The position numbers and the translations under genes were made by a program. Below the pieces are notes generated by a model. That model did no database searches and had not been told where the DNA came from. It saw only the letters and a program-made list of their open reading frames with translations. Shown piece by piece: positions 1 to 12,021 of a stretch of 64,000 nt of DNA. Origin of the DNA: Megalonaias nervosa (Eukaryota > Mollusca > Bivalvia > Unionida > Unionidae); the NCBI GenBank assembly GCA_016617855.1, contig JAECUM010004922.1, positions 36,241 to 100,240 of the forward strand, in the 5' to 3' direction. Numbering within the stretch: the stretch's first letter is position 1; every line of letters begins with the position of its first letter.

Positions 1-326
1 CTATCTTATTAATTTTTTGAGTATTGGAACCATCTCTGATATTCTGGAGTAGTTGCAACATACAAAAGTCCCATGTCATTATGGAAAGCGCATTTGGGCC
101 TATTCTTCAGGGATTATCAATAAAACGGTTTTTAAGTTGGTCGCTGCGGTGGAAAGCTGGGGAGCACTATTTTCCTTTAGGACCAGCTAGACATCATAAG
201 ACTTTCAGAAACTGTTGTCAATACTATTCATTCAAGAGGAGTAGTGATGAGAAAATTTTCAAAATGGCCAACTTTATAAGATATTCGAGGGACCCTAATT
301 TTATATTTGATCAACAAAACAATGGG

Positions 327-376
<50 letters not shown>

Positions 377-1790
377 CGTTTGATAGTAATCCTCTCAATA
401 AATTAACAGGGGCAATAATGACAACCTTGTAATGGCGACGGGAGACAGACGGAAAGTTATAACTGAATAATTTAACCTCTTTCCGGTAGTAAGGCTATGT
501 AAGAGTGACGAAAATTGTGTTTTAGAACTCAAAGAACTACACAAGCTGATTCATAAACGTGTCAATAACACAAATATGTATTTGTAACGTCAATTATACG
601 ACGCTAAATGAGAGACATTTCCGTAATCAGATTGCCATTGATGATCGAATCCAGGTACTTTAGTTTTGACTTTTGGGTTCTTGTAACGTTTGCGTCGGTT
701 GTTCTTGTAACCTTTGTTGTACATCTTGCAAATCTAATCTTTTATGGTGCACGATATAATGTTTGAATTCCTCCGTAGCCATAGTCATGAGCAGTATTGT
801 CCTAAATGCTGGTTAATACGGTCCCATGTTGTTGCTTCCGCTGCACAATAAGTCACACACCGTTCATACTCCTATCCTAAGCTTGTGGATTGTTCTTGTC
901 GTATTTTGGATTTTCATTCTTGACGAGCATTATAAGTAGAAGCAACCATAGGTTTGCTTTTCTCTTGATTTCATTTTTTTTTTTACATTTGTCTTCCATT
1001 CTTTCTTTTTGTCTGCAAAAGAGGATTTTAGCATCATCTTTTTGACCCAGACATTCATTTCTTGTCTCTCGGAGTAGGAGAAGGTGTGAACAAGATTGCT
1101 ACACAAAGTCTTTGAGCAGACGCAGTTTGAAGCACTGCTCTTGTTTCTTCTCTTCTTCCGTCCCTGAGACTGTTTCTTTCATCATGTCTATTGCTTTTGT
1201 TTCGTTTGTTTCATAATAGTCTTGAAATATCTCATAGTAAAGTTAGCGTCTTGTCTAAACCTTCATGATGAAATAGTTAAAGACCTTGCAATAATGTCCG
1301 TACCATTGTGATTTTCCGTATCTGACAAATCTGTTGGATCCATTAATGTCTATAAATACATTTTGTAAATTTGACATCTCAGTAAGATTATAATTAGGAG
1401 GTAACTGTGGTATCCTTTGGATTTCCAGCCATATTGTTTCTACGTAGAGTTAAATTCCTTCCTTCTATAAAATCCATAGATACAAGTGTGATGTCTTCTT
1501 TTTATCACCCATGTGACAGAGGAGTCTATCTGATTTGCTAACTTTACTTTTATTATCTCAATCTGGTTGTCTCAGCCTAGTTATCTCAGCTATTTGGTAG
1601 AACTTACGAAACCCAGATAATACTCATCACTGGCTACACTTATCCAAACTCTCAAGAGCTACAGTAAAACGTGTGACAACAAGAAATGTTTTGTCAGACG
1701 GCATTCTTCAAACTTTGTCAATCACCCTCAATTCGCCCCATTTAAATCAAACATTGTAATGCAGCTTCAAATGCAAAATATTTCAGAAAA
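1..1790. other. No gene recognised; contains a GT microsatellite
   Basis: I see no convincing coding region here. The open frame at the left edge merely runs into the GT array. The rest is AT-rich single-copy-looking DNA. A few minus-strand stretches around 600-900 resemble decayed coding sequence, but I could not assign them to a family. Confidence 0.5.
329..375. repeat. (GT)n microsatellite
   Basis: Uninterrupted GT dinucleotide array of about 47 bases, read directly. Confidence 0.98.
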
Positions 1791-1867
1791 TTGTTTTTTG
1801 AAATTTAAATTCCCCTAGTTTTCAGAATGTTTTAAATCCCAAGTATTATTTCAACAGGCTTTTTACA

Positions 1868-3200
1868 ATGTCATCAAAAGTGGAAATTTTTCTTTCAAAT
1901 CCTACCCAGAAGCAGTTGGATTGTTTGAAAAAATATGAATTGCTTGAACTTGCCAGAAAATATGATCTTTCTGACTCAAAAGCTTCTTTAACGAAGCAAG
2001 AAATAAGAAACATTTTGATCCAATATTTGGTAGAAAAGATGGTTTAGGATAAAAGTGTATTGGTTTATATCAGTAAGTCTGTATCAGACTGACATAAAAG
2101 TAAATGAATTAAAATTAAAGTACAAAATAAAATTAGAGTTAAGGAAGCTGGAACTTCAGAAAGATAAAGAAGAAAAACAAATGCTATTGGAAAAAGAGGA
2201 GAGAGAGAGAAATGCAGTTACAATTTGAGAAAGAGGAGAGAGACAGAGACAGGAGAAAGATACACAAATGCAATTAGATAAGGAAGAAAGAGAGGAAGAT
2301 AGACAAATGCAGTTACAGAAAGAACAAATGCAGTTAGATAAGGAGGAGAGAGAGACAGACGCAAATGCAAAGAAAGAAGGATGAATGGGAATTTCAAATT
2401 AGAAGAAAAGAAATGGAGTTGGCAAGTGAAAGGCACGTTTCCACTTTACATACGAATTCAAGTTTTGATCTTACTAAGAATATTAGGTTAGTGCCCTCTT
2501 CCAGAGAAAAAGAAGTAGACAAATATTTTCCTCGTTTTGAGAAAGTTGCTGAAAATTTGAAATGGCCAAGGGAACATTGGACTCAATTATTACAATGTGT
2601 ACTTACCGGTAGAGCTAGTGATATTTATTTTTCACTGTCACTACAGCAGAGAGCTGACTATGATCTGGTTAAAGACCGCATCTTAAAGGGTTATGAGTTA
2701 CTCCCTGAGGCTTACCGGCAAAAATTCAGGAACTATAAGCAAGGAAATGACCAGACCTATGTAGAACTTGCGTGGGAAAAAGCACAAGGTGGTGCTCTTC
2801 TAGAAAAGTCAATAAAGATTACGAAAGTCTCAGACAACTCATATTAGTTGATGAGTTCAAGTACTGTGTCCATAGTGACATTAGGATTTATCTTGATGAG
2901 CATAAGATTGAAACTTTGGAAACTGCTGCTCGTGCTGCCGAGGAGTATTTCTTAGCTCATAAAGTGTCTTTTGTAGGCAAGTCTTCCAGTCAGCAGTCTT
3001 CAGGTAAGAAAATATTTCAGTCTAATTCGAGTCCTTCTAAATCAGTCTAATTCGAGTCCTTCTAAATCTCAGTCTGGCACAACTTTTAAAAATCAAGCTC
3101 TAATAAGCTTGATCAAAGATCCTTGTCTCATCCTACGTGTACCTATTGTAAGAAGAAAGGACACGTTGTTTCTGATTGCTTACAGAATGGAGAGGAACAT
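1868..3200 (+). pseudogene. gag: Gypsy-type retrotransposon Gag, copy A, frame-broken
   Basis: This is a Gag structural protein gene of an LTR retrotransposon, normally packaging element RNA into particles. It opens with an ATG at 1868 and a 59-residue N-terminal piece beginning MSSKVEIFLSNPTQ that ends at a TAG at 2045-2047. A charged, low-complexity Gln/Glu/Arg coiled stretch follows (about 2150-2400). Then comes the SCAN-like capsid core (2365-2847), containing IRLVPSSREKEVDKYFPRFE, HWTQLLQCVLTGRASDIY and LLPEAYRQKFRNY. A frame break near 2780 shifts the C-terminal core into the next frame (2772-3050). A CCHC zinc knuckle, CTYCKKKGHVVSDC, lies near 3140-3180. No protease, reverse transcriptase or integrase follows, because a second opposite-strand copy begins at about 3283. 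The family call rests on the core plus knuckle and is quite secure; Gypsy rather than BEL is inference. Confidence 0.8.
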
Positions 3201-3282
3201 TAACAAAGCCGCACTCTACTCCTTGAATAAGAACACTCTCATTAGAAGAAGACTTCTCAGACAAAGGCAAAGTACCTGATAA

Positions 3283-3525
3283 TTAAAGACTCTGAGAAGC
3301 TCCTGTGTCCCTTAAAATTTTAATATGGATAGGATTGGCCAAATCACCCAAGAGTGATATAGAACCCTTCGACATGAATGGTTCATAATTCTCCATAATA
3401 AAATCAGACGGGGGTTTATTAGACCCAACAAATGTATTGCTTTCAATACATGACCGTGACCTTGACCTCTTAGAAATAAGAGCATTTGGGATAGGTCTAT
3501 CTTGATTCTGATGCTTATATTTCAA
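3283..3525 (-). pseudogene. Retrotransposon aspartic protease N-terminus, truncated
   Basis: Short minus-strand frame directly downstream of Gag copy B. Its last residues include the aspartic protease active-site motif DTGAS in the context HIKILRDTGASQS. This is the DTG/DSG signature of retroviral-type proteases that mature Gag-Pol. Only the start of the domain remains: the frame stops at the point where the opposed copy A ends, so the rest of pol was lost when the two copies were juxtaposed. Its stop-codon separation from Gag could be original (frameshift expression) or decay. Confidence 0.7.
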
Positions 3526-4460
3526 TTTGAAGCAACCAGAAATAACTTTTCAGAAGCTTGATTTTTCAAAGTTGTGCCAGATTGAGTTTTAGAAGGAGTC
3601 GTATTAGGCTGAAATAGCTTCTTACCAGGAGACTGCTGAGTAAAAGACTTTCCTACAAAAGAAACTTTATGAGCTGAGAAATACTCGTCAGCAGCACGAG
3701 CAGCATTTTCCAAGGTTTCAGTCTTATGCTCATAAAGATACATCCTAATGTCACTATGGACACAGTTCCTGAACTCTTCAACTAATATGAGTTGTCTGAC
3801 ACGTTCGTAATCTTGTTTGACCTCTCTAGAAGAGCACCATCTATCAAATTGTTGTCCTTTTTCCCATGCAAATTCAACATGGGTCTGGTCAGTTGATTTT
3901 TTATGGTTTCTGAATTTTTGCCGATAAGCCTCATTGACCAACTCATAACCCTCTAAGATGCAGTCCTTAACCTGATCATAGTCAGCTCTCTGCTCCAGTG
4001 ACAGTGAAATGTAAATATCACGCGGTCTACCAGTAGGTACACATTGTAATAATAGAGTCCAGTACTCTCTTGGCCACCTCCAAATTTCAGCATTTTTTTC
4101 AAAATAAGGAAAACAGCTGTCTACTTCTTTTTCCATAAAAGGGGGTACTAACTTGATATTTCTAGAAACATCAAAAGTAGGGGAGTGTTTTGCTTCTGCA
4201 AGGTCTAATTCTTTTAATCGAATTTTAAATTCCCTTTCATCCTTTTCTCTTCGCATTTGCATTTGTATTAGCCTATCTGCTTTCTCTTTCTCAAACTGCA
4301 TTTGTCTTACTTCCATTTCTCTTTCCATTTGTATCTTTTCTATCTAAAACTGAAGCTGTCTAATCTCAAATTGCAACTGTTTTTTAGCTGTACTTCCATT
4401 TTCAAAATGTCCAAACACTCCTGGGTAAAATTCAAAACCCTCTACTTTTGATGATATTGT
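3522..4460 (-). pseudogene. gag: Gypsy-type retrotransposon Gag, copy B
   Basis: Second Gag copy, on the opposite strand to copy A and clearly the same family. It shares IRL/IKLVPP..EKEVD..FP, the SCAN-like core and the YRQKFRN segment. The main frame is 4328-3522 (268 aa): an N-terminal coiled Glu/Arg/Gln/Met-rich stretch (about residues 1-50), the capsid core (55-160), and a C-terminal basic tail. More N-terminal codons are recognisable up to about 4460 behind a stop codon. It lies just inside the minus-strand LTR (4630-5528), with the normal LTR-leader-gag order, so LTR, Gag and protease fragment belong to one element running leftwards. Gag A and Gag B form an inverted pair meeting at about 3283. 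Confidence 0.82.
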
Positions 4461-4629
4461 GAAAAAAAAACCTGTTCATTTCATTAAAGATTTCAAACAG
4501 AATGTGAAATAATACTTGGGATTTAAAAAGTTCTGAAAACTAGGGGAATTTAAATTAAAAAAAAAGAATTTTCGTAAATATTTTAGCCAAAATTCATATA
4601 TCCCAAGGACGAAAATCCCCAATTTTCTT

Positions 4630-5528
4630 TGTTACGTGACTAGGCTCGTACAAAGTAACAAAGAAAAGAGTGAAGCCAACAAGCTTTGTATATTTAAACA
4701 GAATAATTTATTTCCCTAGATAAACAAGGTAAAAATATGAAAAGGGACTTACGGTTTGTAAATCTAATCCAAACTTTAATCCTAGAATTTAAAAATACAA
4801 GTCCTGTCATTAAAAAGTTCTAAATGAATCAAAGTTCGAATCCCGACGAATTTCCAAGATGGAAGGCGATGACGTCTTCTATAACCTGTTTGTGTTGACG
4901 TGTCAACAGTTCCTTGTTGAATACCAAGAATATAATCCGGCTTCAGAATTCCAAATAATTTTCAGTAAATGTCTTTGTCCAAGAATTCTGATGAACATTA
5001 GATAAAGTCTCTAGGGAAAATAAATTATTTTAAATAAAAACTCAATTCAAATTGGCGACAACAAAGAAAACACATCTGAGCTCTGAAGTTGTGAATTTAC
5101 GACTGACTAAAAAACACTACGAAACTGAATTTTAACTCTAATTACGACGTAGAATGGACCACGTGATAAGGTCACGTAATTACTTAGCCTGAATAACGCA
5201 AAAAGGGGATAAGCCAATTATCACGTCCGCCATGGACGAATTCGATTATACTGAACGAATCTTACTATAAGATTCAGTAATAAAAAAATTTTAAACAACT
5301 TGTTTACAACAGAACTAAACTGACCCTGAAAATCTAGGTCACGAAAAGATACAATGTTTCTACGAACTGCGTATTTATCAGGCTAATAAGAATTGAACTG
5401 AATTTACTGGAAAAAATGTCAAATCCAGCGAATAAAGTTATCATTACAATAATAGGTAATGAAATAAAAATAAAATAAAAGATAATTTAAAACTAACACA
5501 CAAGCAATTAAATTAAATATACGTAACA
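4630..5528 (-). mobile_element. LTR of the Gypsy-type element, minus orientation
   Basis: On the minus strand it starts TGTTACGTAT at 5528 and ends CACGTAACA at 4630, the expected TG...CA inverted termini. It lies about 170 bases upstream of Gag copy B. The same sequence, including the conserved GTACGAGCCTA segment near its 3' end, recurs in plus orientation at 5595-6487 and, diverged, at 23549-24330. Confidence 0.85.
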
Positions 5529-5594
5529 ATAATTAATCTATGGTAAAAAGAAAGCTTTGTTATATAAATTTTTCTTTTTCTTTCATGGGGGAAG

Positions 5595-6487
5595 TGTTAC
5601 GTATATGTAATTAAACTGTTTGTTTGTTAGTTTTAATTTTTTTAAAATATGTTTTTATTTTTATTCCAATACATGTTATTGTAATGATAATTTTGTCTAC
5701 TGGATTTGATTTTTTTTAGTAATTCAGTTCTGTTTGCCTGATAAACAAGCCAGTAGTTTGAAACATTGTATCTTTTGGTGACCTAGATTCAGTATCAGTT
5801 TCATTTCTTAAGTAAACAACTTTTTTTTTTAAAATTCATTTCCAGGGTGGGAATCATTGAATTTTAGCTTAGGCTATACTAGAGTACGTGATTTAAGACA
5901 TGTAATGTTTTTTTTTTTACATTGTTCGCTAGAAGGTGATCACGTGACCCCATCCGGGACTTTGTTTTACGTATTTGTTGGGCTTATAACCCATAATATA
6001 ACAGTGAAATAGCCAGTTGGCTTTTAAACCACTGAAGCTCAAAGGTGTTTTGTTGCGACCAGTTTGAGTTGTAATTTTATTTTCTGGAGTTAATAATTTA
6101 TTTTCTCTGGAAAATACTTGTTCTCATCAGAATTCTTGGACAAAGGCATTTATCAAAATTTATTCAGAAATTCTAAACTGGAATATTATTTCTTTGTAAT
6201 TCAACAAGGAACAGTTGACACGGCAACACTTTGAAGACAGTCGAAGACATCATAACCTTCCATCTTGGAATTTCATCGGGATTCGAACTGTGATTCTTTA
6301 GAACATTCCATTGATAGAACTTATATTTTTAAATTCTTGAATTAGTTTTGGATTTGATTCGTAAACCGTAAGTCCTTTTTCTTATTTTTACCTTGTATTT
6401 CTAGGGAAATAAATTATTTGTTAAATTTTACAAAGCTTGTTGGCTTCACTTTTTACTTGTTACTTTTGTACGAGCCTATACACGTAT
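5595..6487 (+). mobile_element. LTR of the same family, plus orientation, head-to-head with its neighbour
   Basis: It starts TGTTACGTATATGTAATTAA at 5595 and ends around 6487 (GTACGAGCCTATACACGTA), where the terminal bases dissolve into a TA microsatellite. It is separated by only 66 bases from the opposite-facing LTR (5528). No internal region follows, so this is a solo or truncated LTR. Confidence 0.82.
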
Positions 6488-6549
6488 ATATATATATATA
6501 TATAGAGAGAGAGTATATATAGTATATTATGGCGTATATATATATATAA

Positions 6550-6586
<37 letters not shown>

Positions 6587-6606
6587 AAGGCGTATATATA
6601 TATTTC
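6488..6606. repeat. (TA)n microsatellite, imperfect
   Basis: TA-rich array with a GAGAGAGA interruption and two TATGGCATA/TATGGCGTA interruptions. It begins exactly at the decayed 3' end of the LTR. Confidence 0.9.
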
Positions 6607-6899
6607 TGACATAGGAAATTAATGTCTGTGCATTGCTGGGTCGTTGTGTGTGACAGCTACTCACGAATGTTTATGTCAGCGAATGTTCCATCATTTTATA
6701 TGATGCATATATGAATAAGATGGTATAGGGATTGATGCGTCCAGGCAATCGAGAAAACTCGTGTCATTAGGAAAAGATATATACCAATGTTCCATATTTA
6801 ATGGATTGATGTTTTTCCTTCTTTGTCTTCTTCTGTCTCCTCCGTATGAGCATAACCTGTGCATTGAACAATTTATTGTGAAGCAATTAAACAACAAAT

Positions 6900-8160
6900 C
6901 AATAGAAACAATTATTAGTTAATTGCGCATAAATTATGAAATGCTTAGACTCTTTAACTAGCATTTTGTAACATGCCATAGTGTATTGAGAAGAAATTAG
7001 AAAATGCATAGACACGTTGATGGGTATATTGTGCATAAATTATGAAATGCATCGACTCGTTAATAAGCGTATTGTGAGGCAGTTAGTAATGCTTACATTC
7101 GTTGATAAGTGTTCTTTGAAGCAATTAGTAATTCTCACATTCGTTGATAAGCAATTAGGAAATGCCTACATTCGATGATAAACGTACTGTCAAGCAATTA
7201 GGAAATGGCTACAATCTTTGCTAAGCGTACTGTCAAGCAAATAGGAAATGGCCACAATCTTTGCTAAGCGTACTGTCAAGCAAATAGGAAATGGCCACAA
7301 TCTTTGCTAAGCGTACTGTGAAGCAATTAGGAAATGCCTACATTCGTTGATAAGCGTATTGTAAAGCAATTAGCCTACATCAGTACTCGTATATTCCATA
7401 TTTAATTGCTTGTGATTTTTCTTCTATCTCCTCCGCAGGAACATATTATAAGTGACATGTTCATAATGTTTTGTGAAACGATTTAGAAATCAAAGAATCA
7501 TTGACGAATCTGTTGTGCTAAAATTATGAAATGCATAGACTTTATCATGAAGGTATTATGAAAGAAATAGAAAATGCATAGACTCGTTCAGTGTGTGATG
7601 TGATTTGGATTTTTAACGTAGCTTTTAACAATTTTTCAGTCATATCGCTACGATGTCTGCAGTGTGGCAGTTTATAGTGATGTCTAGCCCTGGGGCATCA
7701 TGCCGCAGACTTGTAGCATGATGTCCCACCCAGTCACATTATCCTGACACCAGGCCGACCAGTTCTAACACTAACCACTTAATGCTGAGCGCCAAGCGAG
7801 GCAGCTGTTAGTACCATTTTTGTAAGCATAGACTCGTTCAAAAGTATATTTTGAAGCAATTAAGAAACGTCTATACTCGTCACGGCCTGCCATGTTAAGC
7901 ATGTAGGAAATGCATAGACTCGTTGTTAAGAGTATTGAAACAATTAATAAACATATATTCGTCGAGGATTTGTTATGAAGCTATTGGGAAATGGACAAAC
8001 TCGTTGGTAAGTGTATTGTAAAGCAATTAAGAACATCTATGCTCGTCAAAGATTGTATTGTGAAGCAGTTGGGAAATGCCTAGACACGTTCATGAGCGTA
8101 TTGTAAAACAATTAGGACACGACTTTACTCGTGAATGAGTGTATTGTGAAGGATAAAGAT
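6900..8160. repeat. Decayed ~43-bp satellite array
   Basis: Repeated motifs such as AAGCAATTAGGAAATG, CATTCGTTGATAAGCGTA and TGCATAGACTCGTT recur with a spacing of about 43 bases. The best-preserved consecutive units are at about 7190-7330, where three nearly identical copies can be aligned by eye. The outer units are heavily diverged. A SINE interrupts the array at about 7608-7829. Confidence 0.8.
7608..7829 (-). mobile_element. tRNA-derived SINE, copy 1, lacking its tRNA head
   Basis: Matches the body of copies 2 to 4 (shared segments such as CTGGGGCATCATGCCGCAGAC and AATGCTGAGCGCCAAGCGAGG). It ends at TTAGTACCATTTTTGTAA without the promoter-bearing tRNA part, so it is 5'-truncated. It sits inside the 43-bp satellite. 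Confidence 0.85.
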
Positions 8161-8169
8161 GTGAATTGT

Positions 8170-9683
8170 CCATATCTACAATATTAGCAATTTCTTACTG
8201 GCTCCATCCATGTGATGCAGACATTTTATTACCTCTTAAGCAAACATTTTGTCGGAATATTATTTGAAACATTCGTAAGCCATATTATTTACAAGTGTTA
8301 TTACTATCTATTTGTATCATATCACCATGAAGCGGCATGTACCATTCCAAATAAAACCGTTACCACATTTATCTTTGATGTTTATTATATTTGAACATCT
8401 AACTCATATTGCTTACACGGGATCGACTTCCTGCCAGACAAAATTATGGTGTTCAGACTGTTCGTTGGCACATGTTTTCTTATCTATAGGTGAACTGATT
8501 ATGCAGGTTAATGTCGTAAAATTGTGCCAGATGTGTCAGCAGTACCGGCCAGCAGTATGAGAATTATTCTATGTAGAATACTCGGTAAGATTTAAGTACT
8601 TATATGATACATGTGAAAATTCCATTTTGAAATATATTGGTCAATATTGTGTCACTTTGTATAGATCAACCGGTAGAGGCTTTAAAAAATATCTATGCAG
8701 AAGACTTAATGTACGTGCAAGTTCATTTTACATAAGATTTCACTGCCCTTTGGGCTGTCTTTTCAACAAGTTATAGGTGGCCTATATACAATTTTATATC
8801 TATAATATGTTTTCTTCTAAAATGTGTCCAACATTCTTTCCATACAAATTACCATGATTTAAAACGGGATGTCGAAGGTAGATGCTTATAACTTGTATGT
8901 TTATTCACAGGCCTTAGATGACGGAAATTGATGTCAAAATTCTCCATTGTCCCTTCATGTGTAAGTATCCACATATGCAAACAGCTATTAACCTTCCGTC
9001 CTTTCATCTTATTCCCGCTCTTATTGTTATCCATAGTATTTATTATTAAGTATCAAGTTCATGTGGCAGTCAAGAACTAGTAATCATGGTCTCTAAATGT
9101 CTTAAAACAACTCTCTCTTGGTGCATTGTAAAGTTTCTAGCTCTATTGCCACATGTTTTGATCTATACAATCTATTGATACATCTATGTGTTTATTTCCA
9201 TGCCAAGGTATAAACGTCATTTTAAGTTTTTGGTTTTGATTTAAATACGTGCATTATGTACGTGCATTGGAAATAGTTCCAGCCTGGTATCAAACAGAAC
9301 GAGAGTATAAGTTATCATTGTACAGGGAGGAAACGATACATTTTTCGTAGCTAAATGTTGTACCACGTACAATTTTAGTGCGGCAATAATAACTTCGTCT
9401 GCAAAGACTTTTGACAAATCCATCAAAATTTTCTTGTTATATGGGGTGAATTTCAATACTGTATCGATAATGTAAAATCTACTTTATATTTGGCAGGGTA
9501 TAGTGACAAATACTTTTAAAATGAAACTTTTTAAAACTTTCATTTTCATTTGAGGTAAGATATTACAAATACAACAGAAAAGCTAATATACCCAATGGAA
9601 AAACGAAAGAGAAAATATAAGGGATGCAAATATTATATTAATAAACGAAATTAACTGGCATTTCAGTGTGGGATGAATGACAC

Positions 9684-9686
<3 letters not shown>
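8170..9686. other. No gene recognised
   Basis: AT-rich sequence with only short chance ORFs. I see no motif, splice-like exon or repeat that I can support. Confidence 0.45.

Positions 9687-9743
<57 letters not shown>
9687..9743. repeat. (GA)n microsatellite
   Basis: Uninterrupted GA array of about 57 bases. Confidence 0.98.
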
Positions 9744-9746
<3 letters not shown>

Positions 9747-10293
9747 GTGGATCGGCAAAGAATTACATTGGAATGTTGAAGACAATAACATTAGTCTGAA
9801 TTTAGTTGCACACTAAAAGCCAATTACAAAAGATTTTATATTTGTCCAGAGATTCGGCACGGTATGATAAATTGCTTAACTCTCCTAAAGCAAGCAAACA
9901 TGGCACACTTGTGTGTTGATCTAAAAGTATATAATACTGAAAATCTATTGAACTTATAAAAGCTATTGAACATTTGTGCCAATTACCCCCTAAATTTGTA
10001 CATTAATGAATATATGATCAGAAGCAGAGCAGCTGACGTTCGAATTTGTTACAGTCATCCAAACAGGACAGTGTAGATGGCAGCACTTGGTAAATAACAG
10101 GAGGTAAAATACAGGTTTAAGAGAGCACAATATCCCATGAAAGCGATTATCATTACCTGTTCAGTAATTACAAATTATATTTATATACAAAATCTATGAG
10201 ATTGCTATATTCATTTAGAACAAATATGACTGAGCAATTTATAATGAATGAAATATTGAGACAGTGATTAATGGTAGATAATGGAACACTTGA

Positions 10294-11170
10294 TTGGAAA
10301 ACCATCGGCATCCTATAGGCAGTTACAAAATTGAACAAATCAATGATGAATTTCAACGTCGAATTAAATCCCTCACAGGGCGAGAATCTAAACTTGCAAT
10401 AACGGTATACGAGCCAACGTTAACTGCTGCGTTAGAAATATCCACCCCTAAGTATACCGTGGATATCTATCAATCATCGATACGTCAAGTGCTTGAATGG
10501 CCAGAAGTGACACCCCCAACGCCAGAACGACTACCACAGCCAAAGCGCGCCGACTATCAAACAAATGAGAGGATATTTTTAAAAGACCCCGATTACCTAC
10601 ATGATATCCCGTGCCCGGTCATAGATCAACAAAAACACTTAAAAATCGATCTAGGTACGTCACTGGTACTGCACTTCTTCAGCGTCTTCCCACGCTGGTT
10701 GATACTGGAGGAGAAAGAAAAGGGCCTTACTCTGACACAAATTTTAGACTATTTCTTGACAGTGCTGTGCTTGAGTATAATCAGGCAACCGATACGCTGC
10801 GACAATTGTTTTCCAATTACGTAAATGAATATCCTAACGACTATCTGAAGCAACAAATCGTTGAGCGGATACAGCATCTAAATATTGTAATATACGATTT
10901 CACCAAGCCCTCGTACACCAAACTGAGCTCAGAACTGAAACCAAAAGGTTGTTTCTCGAGTACTTTAAGATCACCGAGGAAGCATTGCCAACTTTTGAAA
11001 TGCCAGGATTTGACATCAGCGAGCGGAAGAAACCCTCAACAATATCATCGATGAATATTTTCCTAAAATCACTGAACGTTGGAGAGCGATATCCCTTCCA
11101 CAAGGGATACACAAACACAATAACGACGCAAACGGGGGTGGACAACATATATCCTCTGGCATTGTCATGA
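10294..11170 (+). pseudogene. Polinton-like virion protein, frame-broken
   Basis: The first frame (10294 to about 10650) contains GSYKIEQINDEFQRRIKSL and YTVDIYQSSIRQVLEW. This resembles a jelly-roll-type structural protein seen repeatedly in invertebrate Polinton/adintovirus gene sets (pattern GSY..-DIN.-.-Q..L then SIR..LG-like). The reading then moves to another frame (about 10650-10960) with GPYSDTNFRLFLDSAVLEYN and NEYPNDYLKQQIVERI, and to a third (10949-11170). I do not recognise the middle and C-terminal parts. Continuous coding character across frames suggests one long gene with two frameshifts. It converges on the minus-strand integrase fragment. The role in the particle (penton-like) is inference from family recall. 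Confidence 0.5.
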
Positions 11171-11222
11171 TCACTTACACGATTTCGGTCAATTTAGTCA
11201 CTGATGTTGTCGAAGGAAGCTA

Positions 11223-11480
11223 TCACGCAGACATTAAAAACTCCAAACAAGCAGCCCAAGGATATATCATCCTGATGAACTTCATACTGACATCAAAATG
11301 CCCATAATGAATTTGTTTAGGGGGTGGTAGATAAATTTGCCATATTGCCTGTCGTCCTAACCAATCTGCAACTGCAGCACGTGTGGCTCTGGCAGAGTCA
11401 ACAAGTTTACTAATAGCAGCCGTACCCCTCCAGTATCCCTTTGGGCTATAACGACTGGACTCCATCATTACAATAATAAT
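11223..11480 (-). pseudogene. Polinton integrase, N-terminal fragment
   Basis: Retroviral-type integrase of Polintons, which inserts the element into host DNA. From the methionine near 11463 it reads MESSRYSPKGYWRGTAAI and then AIWQIYLPPPKQIHYGHFDV, matching the start of the E2 integrase almost residue by residue. A small deletion near 11282 shifts the frame just before the region that would carry the first catalytic Asp. Similarity at DNA level continues to about 11250 and then stops. The DDE core is missing. The PLA2 gene lies directly upstream on the same strand, as in E2. Confidence 0.75.
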
Positions 11481-11494
11481 AGTCGGCCGATTAA

Positions 11495-11985
11495 TTACCC
11501 AGCCGCTAACACTAATTTTCCTTTCATCGCAGGTCTTATCAGCCAATTAGCTAGTGATTCTCGCAGAATTTTATTTTTTACTGACTTTAGCTTGTGTATC
11601 AACTTCACGTCTGCGATATGTCGTTGTTGTAAATCTGGACTTTTATACGCGACATCATGAACATGACACCCCTGATCAATCGCACTCACTGGAGACGCTC
11701 CTAGTTGGGATGGATTTCGCTCATCGAGCCGAATATCAAGTCGGGTTCCAGGGTCACAATAATTATACCCAGGAAGATGTTGTTCGTCAGGATACTTAGC
11801 CCATGGAGTCACTGGCAATTTTCCAAGTGAAGCATCAATATCACCGTCTGACATAACACAGACGATATAAACTTATAATTTTTGGTGCTATATTTCACAC
11901 ACTTCCCTGTAAGTACACGCAGTTTATTCCTCGTCGTTATTGTTGCTAATTCACTGGTACCAGTAAATCCCTTGCACCAAACACA
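11495..11985 (-). pseudogene. Zinc-ribbon plus phospholipase A2 protein, broken copy
   Basis: The intact stretch 11854-11495 carries a parvovirus-type PLA2 domain: LPGYNYCDPGTRLDIRL (calcium-loop region) and CHVHDVAYKS with the catalytic His-Asp pair. In viruses, this enzyme breaches endosomal membranes during entry. The loop reads CDPG where the E2 copy has CGPG, so a calcium-loop glycine is replaced by Asp. Upstream (11985 to about 11860), in another frame, is a zinc ribbon with CVWC, but its second knuckle reads CVKY, losing a metal-ligand Cys. The frame change between the two parts and these substitutions point to an inactive copy. The divergent ATPase starts at 12022. Confidence 0.75.
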
Positions 11986-12021
11986 ATATAAATTCGTAAT
12001 TTTCGTTTTGTTGGCACTAAT

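Noticed and set aside
24..383. 119-codon ORF at the left edge
   Set aside because: Its end is a Cys/Val repeat from the GT microsatellite and the rest shows no domain.
7190..7330. CRISPR-like array
   Set aside because: Units are contiguous diverged satellite repeats with no unique spacers, in a eukaryotic context.
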